Origin: Chloroflexota bacterium
Lineage (GTDB): Bacteria > Chloroflexota > Anaerolineae > UBA3071
Assembly (NCBI GenBank): GCA_014383605.1
Contig: JACNHM010000472.1
Location: 1 to 10,431 of the forward strand
Length of the DNA: 10,431 nucleotides
Direction: 5' to 3'
In this document: positions 1-6,244 of the stretch, in pieces
How the letters are laid out: each line of letters begins with the position of its first letter
How positions within the stretch are numbered: the first letter of the stretch is position 1
Program-made: the position numbers and the translations under genes
The notes under the pieces: generated by a model
Told to the model about the DNA's origin: nothing
The model's input: the letters and a program-made list of their open reading frames with translations, nothing else
The model's database searches: none

Positions 1-95
1 CTCTGCGCGCCGAGTTGATACAGCCGCAGGGCGAAGGCGGCCAGCAAGATCAGCAAGAGGATCAGTCGGGAGCGGGCAGTGATGCGGCGAACCAT
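1..95 (-). CDS. N-terminal fragment of membrane protein, glycosyltransferase-39-like
   Basis: The start codon is at 95-93 on the minus strand and the frame runs off the left edge after 31 codons. The visible protein begins MVRRITARSRL, then a hydrophobic helix of about 15 residues rich in Leu, Ile and Ala, and then LRLYQLGAQ. A short basic N-terminus, one membrane helix and an LRLYxLG motif are typical of the start of family-39 (ArnT/PMT-like) lipid-linked-sugar glycosyltransferases, which add sugars to proteins or lipids on the outer face of the membrane and are abundant in Chloroflexota. This is a recognition from the N-terminus only; no catalytic Asp-Glu pair is in view. The gene is divergent from the ABC transporter genes and shares the 443-base intergenic region with them. 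Any multi-pass membrane protein with a similar first helix would be an alternative. Confidence 0.5.
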   Translation of the reverse strand, partial: MVRRITARSRLILLLILLAAFALRLYQLGAQ

Positions 96-146
96 GCTGC
101 AATCTTACCACAACCTGCCCCATCTGGCAATCGGGGGGTATTCTCG

Positions 147-279
147 GTAGGGGCCAAGCCCTTGCGGTCGCCCCTCTGGGCAGGCTTCGTCCTGAGGCTC
201 AGCCCAAAGGGTGCAAGACCTGCCCCAGACATTTTGAAAGGGCCGTGTTTTTGGTCAGAATGTCTGGACCTGCCCCTAC
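147..279. repeat. palindromic intergenic repeat cluster
   Basis: This stretch is dense in short inverted and direct repeats. GTAGGGGC (147-154) is the reverse complement of GCCCCTAC (272-279), so the two bound the element. TCTGGGCAGG (175-184) matches CCTGCCCCAGA (219-229) in inverted orientation with one extra base. CTGAG-G-CTCAG is at 192-202. GACCTGCCCC occurs at 217-226 and again at 267-276, exactly 50 bases apart, and ACCTGCCCC also occurs at 113-121. The wording (GTAGGGGC, CTTGCGGTCGCCCCTCTGGG, ACCTGCCCC) resembles interspersed hairpin repeats I remember from several bacterial phyla including Chloroflexota. No coding content was seen. It is probably a degenerate non-autonomous or REP-like element, but its boundaries are not proven. 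Confidence 0.55.
225..267. promoter_or_regulatory. 13-bp inverted repeat just upstream of the promoter
   Basis: The arms 225-237 (CCAGACATTTTGA) and 255-267 (TCAGAATGTCTGG) pair at 12 of 13 positions around a 17-base loop. The last nine outer pairs are perfect. The repeat ends 16 bases before the -35 box of the importer promoter. That position would suit an activator or repressor site or a protective DNA hairpin, but it also lies inside the repeat cluster and may simply be part of it. Confidence 0.5.
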
Positions 280-283
280 TTCC

Positions 284-312
284 TTGACAAGTTGGGCCAG
301 TAGGTGTATACT
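284..312 (+). promoter_or_regulatory. sigma-70-type promoter for the ABC importer genes
   Basis: A perfect -35 box TTGACA (284-289) and a near-consensus -10 box TATACT (307-312) are separated by exactly 17 bases. Transcription should begin near 319. No extended -10 TGn is present. This is the best promoter match in the region and it points at the substrate-binding protein gene. Confidence 0.75.
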
Positions 313-318
313 GTGCAG

Positions 319-538
319 CAGTGAGTTTGCACCTTTCTGCCTCAAGCAGACCAGGCCCATAACTGAAGCATCAGACATCAGGGGGAGGTGGTGGGCAACA
401 CGATGTAGTGATTCCCAGAATGCCAGGATGGCAACTCCGCAGTCCAACGTTGACGAAGAGGACCGGCCATTCCTCCGCAGTGAGCAAGCCATCCGCATTT
501 CAGAACAATCAGACTTCAGAAAAGGAGAAAAAAAGGAC
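319..538 (+). promoter_or_regulatory. long 5' leader of the importer mRNA, no gene recognised
   Basis: About 220 bases lie between the predicted start of transcription and the GTG start of the binding-protein gene. The reading frame of that gene is open through the leader, but the encoded residues look non-natural and sit before a clean signal peptide, so I read it as untranslated. CTCCGCAGT occurs twice (435-443 and 473-481) and GCAGTGAG twice (317-324 and 477-484). No known riboswitch consensus was recognised. The last 20 bases are purine-rich and include AAAGGAG (521-527), a ribosome binding site 11 bases before the start. Confidence 0.4.
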
Positions 539-1579
539 GTGAAACACAAGAAATTCTATTTCGTGACTCTGTTCGTCCTGGTGAGCCTGGTAGTAGGACT
601 GGTTGGCTGCGCCCCGGCAGCAAAAGAGAGCACCGAGATCAACGTGCTCTGCACGCCCCAGGAGGAGTGGTGCCAGGGCATGAAGCAGGAGTTCGAAGAG
701 AAGTACGGCATCACCGTCAACTACGTCCGCATGTCCAGCGGTGAGTCGCTGGCCCGCTTGCGGGCGGAAAAGGACAATCCCCAGTTCGACATCTGGTGGG
801 GCGGCCCCATTGACAGCTTCGTCGCCGCCAAGGGAGAAGGATTGCTGGAACAATATGACTCTCCCAACTACAAGAACCTCCTGGATCAGGCCAAGTTCAA
901 GGATTCTGACAACTACTGGGCAGGCATCTACGTGGGGAGCCTGGGCTTCTGCACCAACAAGGACTGGCTGGCGGCCAACCCCGGCGTCGAACCGCCCACG
1001 TCGTGGGATGATCTGCTCAAGCCGGAGTTCAAGGACCAGATCATGGTGGCGCACCCCTCCACCTCCGGCACGTCCTACACCGCCCTGGCCACCATCCTCC
1101 AGGTCAAGGGAGACGCTGGCTGGGAGTTCCTGAACAAGTACGCCGACCAGGTGCTGCAGTTCACCAAGTCCGGCGCGGCCCCGGCCAAGTTCGTGGGTCA
1201 GGGTGAGGCGGCGGTGTGCATTGTCTTCTCTCACGACACCGTCCACGAGATCGAGGACAACAAGCTGCCGCTGGTGCTGAGCTTCGCCGAAGAAGGCACC
1301 GGCTACGAGATCGGCGGCATGGGCATCATCAAGGGTGCGGCGCACCTGGATGCGGCCAAGAAGTGGTTCGACTGGGCGCTGACGGCAGAGGCACAGTCGC
1401 TGGGCCCCAAGTACCACGCCTATCAGGCGCCGACGGTCAGTGGAGTGGAACTCTCTCACCCCGAGCTGCTCGAAGTCAACCTGATCGACTATGACTTCCA
1501 GTGGGCGGGCGAACACAAGAAAGAGTTCGTGGACAAGTTCACCAACGAGATCTCTGCAGCCGACAACCTGAAGGAGTAA
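539..1579 (+). CDS. ABC importer substrate-binding lipoprotein, ferric/AfuA/phosphonate type
   Basis: The protein captures a solute outside the membrane and delivers it to the permease encoded next. It has 346 residues, a normal length for this family. The GTG start is chosen because it follows a purine-rich ribosome binding site and gives a textbook lipoprotein signal: basic KHKK, a hydrophobic core and a lipobox LVGC with the lipidated cysteine at residue 24. The mature part shows family features: a first strand INVLC, WWGGPIDSF at 86-94, HPSTSGTSY at 172-180 and LIDYDFQWAGEHKK at 315-328, which resembles AfuA/FbpA-type periplasmic binding proteins. The adjacent Tyr-Tyr pair that binds ferric ion in classical FbpA is absent, since no two tyrosines are adjacent anywhere. 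The ligand could therefore be iron in another mode, a sugar phosphate, 2-aminoethylphosphonate or a related anion. It is the first gene of the importer operon and is followed after 15 bases by a strong hairpin. Confidence 0.88.
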   Translation: MKHKKFYFVTLFVLVSLVVGLVGCAPAAKESTEINVLCTPQEEWCQGMKQEFEEKYGITVNYVRMSSGESLARLRAEKDNPQFDIWWGGPIDSFVAAKGEGLLEQYDSPNYKNLLDQAKFKDSDNYWAGIYVGSLGFCTNKDWLAANPGVEPPTSWDDLLKPEFKDQIMVAHPSTSGTSYTALATILQVKGDAGWEFLNKYADQVLQFTKSGAAPAKFVGQGEAAVCIVFSHDTVHEIEDNKLPLVLSFAEEGTGYEIGGMGIIKGAAHLDAAKKWFDWALTAEAQSLGPKYHAYQAPTVSGVELSHPELLEVNLIDYDFQWAGEHKKEFVDKFTNEISAADNLKE

Positions 1580-1594
1580 CGACTTTCTTTCACA

Positions 1595-1632
1595 GCAGGG
1601 CGAGGGGGACAGCAATGCCCCCCTCGCCCTGC
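1595..1632 (+). promoter_or_regulatory. 14-bp perfect intercistronic hairpin
   Basis: The arms 1595-1608 (GCAGGGCGAGGGGG) and 1619-1632 (CCCCCTCGCCCTGC) are perfectly complementary around a 10-base loop. No T-run follows, so it is not a standard intrinsic terminator. It sits between the binding-protein stop codon and the permease start. There such hairpins often protect the upstream message from 3' exonucleases, giving more binding protein than permease. It may also hide an alternative in-frame start (ATG at 1615) whose ribosome binding site, GAGGGGG, is in the 5' arm. Confidence 0.8.
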
Positions 1633-1650
1633 ATGCTACGGGGGAACACG

Positions 1651-3951
1651 ATGACCGTCTCTGCACCGCTGGCTACCGGCCGGACGAAGGGGAACTGGCG
1701 CCAAGCGCTTCAGCGCCGCTACCGCGAATTTGCCCTCATCGCCCGCGACCCGGTGCTAATGATCAGCCTGCTGTTTTGTGGCCTCTTTCTGTTCATCTTT
1801 GTGATCTATCCGCTCTTTCGGGGCACCGCCAACGGCTTTTTGGACGCAGAAAGGAGCGGGCCGTGGTACACCCGCCTCAGTCTGGAGTACATAGGTCGCT
1901 ATTTTGACCCTTATTACGGCCCCTACGCCCGTCGCGTGTTCCTCGACACCTTGCGCATGGGCGTTCTGACCGCCACCGGGGGCACGCTCCTGGGCTTCTT
2001 CTTTGCCTACACCATGGTGCGCTGCAACGTACCCTTCAAGCGGCTGATCCACCTGCTGGCCCTGGTGCCCACCGTCTCGCCTCCCTTCGCCATTGCCCTG
2101 AGCACCATCCTGCTCTTTGGCCGCAACGGGCTGATCACCCGCAAGCTGCTGGGGATGACCTTTCCCTCTGGGGCCAACGACCTTTACGGCATGGATGGGC
2201 TAGTATTCGTGCAAATCATTACCTTCTTCTCCGTGGCTTATCTCATCATCCGCGCCATGTTGGAGCGGCTCGATCCCAGCATGGAAGAAGCTGCCCACAG
2301 CCTGGGCGCGGGCAAGTTCCACATCTTCCGCACCGTCACCCTGCCTCTGCTGATCCCCGGCGTGGCCGGCTCGTTCCTGCTGCTGTTCGTGGAATCGCTG
2401 GCCGACCTGGGCAACCCGCTCTTCATTTCGGGCAACACCACCGTGCTGGCAGCACAAATCTTCCTGGCCGTAGCCGGAGAGTACAATTATCAAAAGGCAT
2501 CGGCTCTGGCCCTCGTGCTGCTCATCCCCACCTTGATCGTCTTCCTGGTGCAACGCTACTACGTCACTCGCCGCTCCTACATCTCAGTGACCGGCAAGCC
2601 AACCGGTGGGCAGATTCTGGTCAAGGAAGCGTGGATCCGCTGGCCCTTTATCATCATCACCTACCTGATGTGTTTGCTGATCATCACCCTCTACCTGGCC
2701 ATCATCGTCGGTTCTTTCAGCACTACCTGGGGCATTGATTTCACTCCCACCCTGGAATGGTGGAGGATGATGCTCACTCGCGGCGTGGAATCGATCCTGG
2801 ATACCACCTTCTTGAGCGCTGTGGCTACCCCCATCGCCGGACTGACCGGCATGGTCATTGCCTTCCTGGTGGTGCGTAAACAATTCAGCGGCAAAGACAT
2901 CCTCGATTTCGCCTCCAACCTGGGTGGCGCTGTGCCCGGCACCATCCTGGGCATTGGCTTCGTGCTGGCCTTTAGCACCCCACCCATGTTTGTGGTAGGC
3001 ATCCTATACGGTTTGCTGGCCATCTTTCTGGCGCGGACGGTGTTCGAGGGACGTCGCGAGCAAATGATCACGCTCGCCGTGGGCACCGGCCTGGGCGTCG
3101 GGCTGGCCCAGCTCTACAATCCGCTGACCGAGACGGGGATGATGTACCTATTGGGCGCCATCTACGTCGGGCTGGGGCTGCTGCTGTGGCTGTGGCGAAA
3201 ACGCAAGACCGCCGGCTGGCTGCTGATCGGCCTGGGTGCATACCTCATCTCCTCCGATCTCATCGGGTACGTGGCCCAGCCCATCGCTCAACTGAGCCTG
3301 TCCATCCCCCGAGGATTTTTGAGCAACGCCATCTTTCAATTCGCCAGTCATCTCCAGGTACTGTTCCAGACCCCCACGCCTCTCGCGGCCATTTTCTACA
3401 CCCTTGTCTCTATGCTGGTGGCCAATCAGGAAAAAGGCAATCTCCGGCTGGGGCTAACAACTCTGCTTCTGGGGCTGGTGAGCACGATGTGCTTCATGGG
3501 CAAACCGCTGGCCCTGGTGGGCACGCCTTACATTATCATCGCCGCCTACACCGTGCGCAGTTTGCCTGCCTCGGTGCGGGCCGGCGTAGCCGCCCTGCAA
3601 CAGATCGACCCCAGCATCGAAGAAGCGTCCAACATCCTGGGCGCCGACGCCCAATACACTTTCCGCAAGGTGACCCTGCCGCTCATCATGCCAGCGCTGC
3701 TGGCCGGCCTGATTTTCAGCTTCACCCGCCACATGACCAGTCTGTCGGCCATCATCTTCCTGGTCAACGCCCGATGGCGCATCGTGACCGCCAGCATCCT
3801 CAGCGAGTGGGAACAGGGAGGCGTAAGCATTGCCGCCGCCTACTCCACCACCATCATCGTGCTGGTGCTGATGGCCATCGGCGTGCTCTATTTCATCGTC
3901 AACAGGATGCTGGGCGGCCGGGGCGAGGTAGATCTTTCCCTGAGAACATAA
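1651..3951 (+). CDS. fused two-domain ABC permease (FbpB/AfuB type) with large insert
   Basis: This is the membrane channel of the importer, with 766 residues from the chosen ATG at 1651, which follows GGGGGA (1640-1645). In-frame ATGs at 1615 and 1633 are alternatives. Two MetI-type permease domains are fused in one chain. The first runs roughly over residues 36-305, with its EAA cytoplasmic loop at 211-232 (MEEAAHSLGA...LP). The second begins near 331, with its EAA loop at 656-677 (IEEASNILGA...LP). Both loops dock onto the ATPase. The second domain reads normally through GAVPGTILGIGFVLAF (426-441) and resumes at KPLALVGTPYIII (618-630). In relatives of 500-560 residues these two segments are nearly adjacent. 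Between them about 172 residues are inserted, with hydrophobic stretches near 446-463, 471-488, 496-515, 520-541, 574-591 and 597-615. An even number of helices would keep the topology. Permease identity is firm; the insert has no recognised function. Confidence 0.9.
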   Translation: MTVSAPLATGRTKGNWRQALQRRYREFALIARDPVLMISLLFCGLFLFIFVIYPLFRGTANGFLDAERSGPWYTRLSLEYIGRYFDPYYGPYARRVFLDTLRMGVLTATGGTLLGFFFAYTMVRCNVPFKRLIHLLALVPTVSPPFAIALSTILLFGRNGLITRKLLGMTFPSGANDLYGMDGLVFVQIITFFSVAYLIIRAMLERLDPSMEEAAHSLGAGKFHIFRTVTLPLLIPGVAGSFLLLFVESLADLGNPLFISGNTTVLAAQIFLAVAGEYNYQKASALALVLLIPTLIVFLVQRYYVTRRSYISVTGKPTGGQILVKEAWIRWPFIIITYLMCLLIITLYLAIIVGSFSTTWGIDFTPTLEWWRMMLTRGVESILDTTFLSAVATPIAGLTGMVIAFLVVRKQFSGKDILDFASNLGGAVPGTILGIGFVLAFSTPPMFVVGILYGLLAIFLARTVFEGRREQMITLAVGTGLGVGLAQLYNPLTETGMMYLLGAIYVGLGLLLWLWRKRKTAGWLLIGLGAYLISSDLIGYVAQPIAQLSLSIPRGFLSNAIFQFASHLQVLFQTPTPLAAIFYTLVSMLVANQEKGNLRLGLTTLLLGLVSTMCFMGKPLALVGTPYIIIAAYTVRSLPASVRAGVAALQQIDPSIEEASNILGADAQYTFRKVTLPLIMPALLAGLIFSFTRHMTSLSAIIFLVNARWRIVTASILSEWEQGGVSIAAAYSTTIIVLVLMAIGVLYFIVNRMLGGRGEVDLSLRT

Positions 3952-3954
3952 GCC

Positions 3955-4025
3955 GGACGCAGATGAACGCAGATTTTCGCAGATAAAATCAAAAAATCAG
4001 CGTGGATCAGCGTTAATCTGCGTCC
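3955..4025. repeat. imperfect palindromic repeat between permease and ATPase genes
   Basis: The outer arms GGACGCAGAT (3955-3964) and ATCTGCGTCC (4016-4025) are perfect inverted repeats, and the pairing continues inward through AACGC (3966-3970) and GCGTT (4010-4014). The arms are themselves built from a repeated CGCAGAT-type word (3958, 3968 and 3978) facing ATCAGCG words in the other half. It begins three bases after the permease stop codon and ends just before the ATPase ribosome binding site. Similar CTGCGTCC/CGCAGAT palindromes are known to me as scattered intergenic repeats in many bacterial genomes; that link is from memory. Confidence 0.65.
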
Positions 4026-4041
4026 AATAAAGGAGCTAGCG

Positions 4042-5121
4042 ATGTACCTGGTACTTGAAGACGTTGTCAAAATCTTTACCACTCGCGGGGGCAGCGGCGA
4101 AGTGACCGCCGTGGATCACGTGGACATCGAAATCGAAAAGGGCGAGTTGGTGACGCTGCTGGGGCCTTCGGGTTGCGGCAAGACCACCACCCTGCGGCTC
4201 ATCGCCGGATTCGAGTTCCCCACCCAGGGCATCATCCGGCTCGATGGCAAGGTGATCAACGAAGAGCCACCGCACAAGCGCAACATGAGCATGGTTTTTC
4301 AAAGCTATGCCATCTTCCCCCACCTAAGCGTCTACGAAAACACCGCCTACGGATTGAACGTGCAGCGTCTGGCTAAGGCAGAAGTACAAGAGCGGGTGGC
4401 ACGGGCGCTAGAACTGGTGGAACTGATTGGCCTGGAAAACCGCGCCCCCAACCAACTATCGGGCGGGCAGCAGCAGCGGGTGGCTTTGGCCCGGGCACTG
4501 GTCATGGAACCCAAGGTTCTGCTGATGGACGAGCCCCTTTCGAACCTGGACGCCAAGCTGCGGGAGCAGATGCGCACCGAGATCCGCCGCATCCAGAAGC
4601 GGCTGGCCATCACCAGCGTATACGTCACCCACGACCAGGTGGAGGCCATGACCCTTTCCGATCGCATCGTGGTCATGCACGAGGGCAAGATCGAGCAGAT
4701 CGGCACTCCGACCGAGATCTACCGTCGCCCTCAGACCCGCTTCGTGGCCGACTTCATCGGTCAAGCCAACTTCGTGCCGGGCATTGTCCGTGATAGAAGC
4801 GACGGGCAATTGGTTCTCGAAGCTCTGGGCACCACGCTGACCACCCCCGCGCCGGAGCACGGCTTCAAACCGGGCACAGTGGCGACTTTGGTGGTACGGC
4901 CCGAGATGGTGGAGATTGATCCGTCCCACAGCCAGGTGGAGGGCATCGTACGTCGGGCGACCTATCTTGGCAACGTCGTCGAGTACGACGTCGAGGTAGC
5001 AGGGCAACTGCTGGCTCTGGTGCAATACGACCCACGTCACACCACGGTTCACCCCGAAGGGCAGACTGTACAGCTTCGTTTCTTGAAGGACTGCCTCTAC
5101 GTGCTGCCAGAAGAGGGGTGA
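4042..5121 (+). CDS. ABC importer ATPase with TOBE domain (FbpC/PotA type)
   Basis: The protein hydrolyses ATP on the cytoplasmic face to power the fused permease. It has 359 residues, usual for the family. All motifs are intact: Walker A GPSGCGKT at 41-48, Q-loop Gln 87 in VFQSYA, signature LSGGQQQ at 139-145, Walker B VLLMDEP at 159-165, D-loop SNLD at 167-170 and switch His 197 in VTHDQVEAM. After about residue 240 a TOBE-type domain follows, with RPEMVEI (286-292) and YLGNVVEYDVEV (308-319). TOBE domains in this family regulate or sense substrate. The ATG is preceded by AAAGGAG (4029-4035) at good spacing. It is the third gene of the operon, 90 bases after the permease. Ferric, spermidine/putrescine, phosphonate and thiamine importers share this ATPase type, so it does not by itself reveal the substrate. 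Confidence 0.93.
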   Translation: MYLVLEDVVKIFTTRGGSGEVTAVDHVDIEIEKGELVTLLGPSGCGKTTTLRLIAGFEFPTQGIIRLDGKVINEEPPHKRNMSMVFQSYAIFPHLSVYENTAYGLNVQRLAKAEVQERVARALELVELIGLENRAPNQLSGGQQQRVALARALVMEPKVLLMDEPLSNLDAKLREQMRTEIRRIQKRLAITSVYVTHDQVEAMTLSDRIVVMHEGKIEQIGTPTEIYRRPQTRFVADFIGQANFVPGIVRDRSDGQLVLEALGTTLTTPAPEHGFKPGTVATLVVRPEMVEIDPSHSQVEGIVRRATYLGNVVEYDVEVAGQLLALVQYDPRHTTVHPEGQTVQLRFLKDCLYVLPEEG

Positions 5122-5154
5122 CATTTACGGTACAGCCCGGCAATGATCCGGCAG

Positions 5155-5209
5155 AACGGCCACGTCCAGGTAGAGCGACCCCAGACCGCCTGGAGATCGT
5201 GGCCGTTTT
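5155..5209 (+). terminator. intrinsic-terminator-like hairpin after the importer genes
   Basis: The outer stem AACGGCCACG (5155-5164) pairs perfectly with CGTGGCCGTT (5198-5207). An inner stem TCCAGG (5165-5170) pairs with CCTGGA (5189-5194), with a three-base bulge and an 18-base loop. A short T-run (5206-5209) follows on the + strand only, so termination is expected for transcripts coming from the ATPase gene. The short T-run makes the strength uncertain. Confidence 0.65.
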
Positions 5210-5246
5210 CTGGTTGGAACAGCCTCTGCTCTGGAGGAAACAGTCC

Positions 5247-5461
5247 ATGCGCATCGCCATCGGCGGCATAGGAACAGAAAGCTGCACCTTCTCGCCTCTG
5301 CCCACGGGCAAAGCCGACTTCAGAGTGACGCGAGGCCAGGAGCTTTTGCAGCAGTATCCCTTCCTCTGGCAGTTCGATGCCCAATTCATTCCACCCTGAA
5401 CGCACGCGCCATGCCTGGCGGCGTGGTTGAACCTGACGCATACCACAAATTCAAACAGGAG
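5247..5461 (+). pseudogene. N-terminal remnant of M81 (MlrC-like) metallopeptidase, frameshifted
   Basis: The ATG at 5247 has a good ribosome binding site, GGAGG (5233-5237). The product begins MRIAIGGIGTESCTFSPLPT, the characteristic start of M81/MlrC-family proteins, which are zinc-dependent hydrolases named for microcystin linearisation and are usually about 500 residues. The frame stops at 5397-5399 right after FIPP. The family sequence continues one frame over as LNARAMPGGVVEPDAY (5396-5443) and then KFKQE, so about one base is missing near 5393. Only about 70 residues remain, with no metal-binding core, and the sequence then turns into photolyase. It cannot make an active enzyme. It follows the importer terminator and probably was its own transcription unit. 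Confidence 0.75.
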
Positions 5462-6049
5462 TTCCTCTTCCCGCACCTCCTGGAGCAAAGCTTCCGCGCC
5501 GACCTGCGGGCCATTCCCTGGGCCAACGACGAGGGGGCCTTCGCCGCCTGGTGCGCCGGGCGTACCGGCTACCCCGTGGTGGATGCGGCCATGCGCCAGT
5601 TGGCCGAGACCGGCTGGATGCCCAACCGGGCGCGCATGATCGTGGCCTCGTTTCTGACCAAGGATCTGCTGGTGGACTGGCGTTGGGGGAAGCACCACTT
5701 CATGCAGCACCTGGTGGATGGTGACCCGGCGGCCAACAATGGCGGCTGGCAGTGGACGGCAGGCACCGGCACCGACGCCGCGCCCTACTTCCGCGTCTTC
5801 AATCCCACGCTGCAAGGCCAGAAGCACGACCCGGCGAGGGCATTCGTGCGGAGCTGGCTGCCGGAATTGGCTGGCGTGCCCGACCGCTTCATCCACGAGC
5901 CATGGAAGATGCCGGTGGAGATGCAGAGGGCAGCCGGCTGCATCATCGGCATGGACTACCCCGCGCCCATCGTGGATCACCGATGGGCCCGCCAGCGAGC
6001 GCTGGACGCCTACCGCGCCCTCCACAGCGAGGGGGGAAGCTCAGGTGAA
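5459..6049 (+). pseudogene. C-terminal FAD-binding part of a DNA photolyase
   Basis: From about 5462 the frame reads as the C-terminal helical half of a cryptochrome/photolyase protein, the enzyme class that repairs UV-induced pyrimidine dimers with light. The diagnostic sequence is clear: AWCAGRTGYPVVDAAMRQL, then TGWMPNRARMIVASFLTKDL, then DWRWGKHHFMQH, then AANNGGWQWTAGTGTDA and PYFRVFNP. About 190 residues remain out of about 470. The N-terminal antenna-binding domain and the front of the catalytic domain are missing, so it should not be functional. It begins directly where the M81 remnant ends, at a shared Gln/Arg-Glu-Phe-type segment, and has no start codon or ribosome binding site of its own. 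The retained motifs show little decay, which suggests either a recent deletion or an assembly join. Confidence 0.85.
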
Positions 6050-6055
6050 ACCGAT

Positions 6056-6244
6056 TTCGACCAACGCGTCAATCTGACGCGTGTGCTCTCGCCGATTGCG
6101 GGCGGGTTCTTGCTGGACAGGATCAGCCCGGCCGCGCCGGGGATTCTGGGCGTGCTGCTGGTGGTCTGGCTGATCCCCTACATCTGGCGGCGGATCCTCT
6201 TCGTGCCCGACCTGGAGTGCCCGGCGCCACGGACGCAAAGGTGA
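6056..6244 (+). pseudogene. possible C-terminal remnant of an MFS transporter
   Basis: In the same open frame, but after the natural end of a photolyase, the sequence changes to VNLTRVLSPIAGGFLLDRIS (6068-6127). A hydrophobic helix, ILGVLLVVWLIPYIW (about 6143-6187), follows, then a basic RR and a short tail. The SPIxGGFLLDR pattern followed by one helix resembles the loop and last helix of major-facilitator transporters. Only about 60 residues are present, with no start of their own. The identification is weak; a foreign C-terminal extension of the photolyase is the alternative. Confidence 0.4.

Noticed and set aside
245..538. N-terminal extension of the binding protein from an upstream ATG
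   Set aside because: It would put 98 residues, including the promoter sequence, before a perfect lipoprotein signal peptide; the GTG at 539 fits far better.
509..1666. Long open frame on the minus strand opposite the binding-protein gene
   Set aside because: It is the GC-rich shadow of a clearly recognised gene on the + strand and its residues are His/Arg/Gly-rich with no family pattern.
4865..6025. Minus-strand open frame of 386 codons across the ATPase end and the pseudogenes
   Set aside because: It runs opposite recognised ATPase, M81 and photolyase sequence and has no recognisable motif; high GC keeps the frame open.
5411..6244. A functional photolyase gene
   Set aside because: The N-terminal antenna domain and front of the FAD domain are missing, no ribosome binding site precedes the ATG at 5411, and both ends belong to other families.
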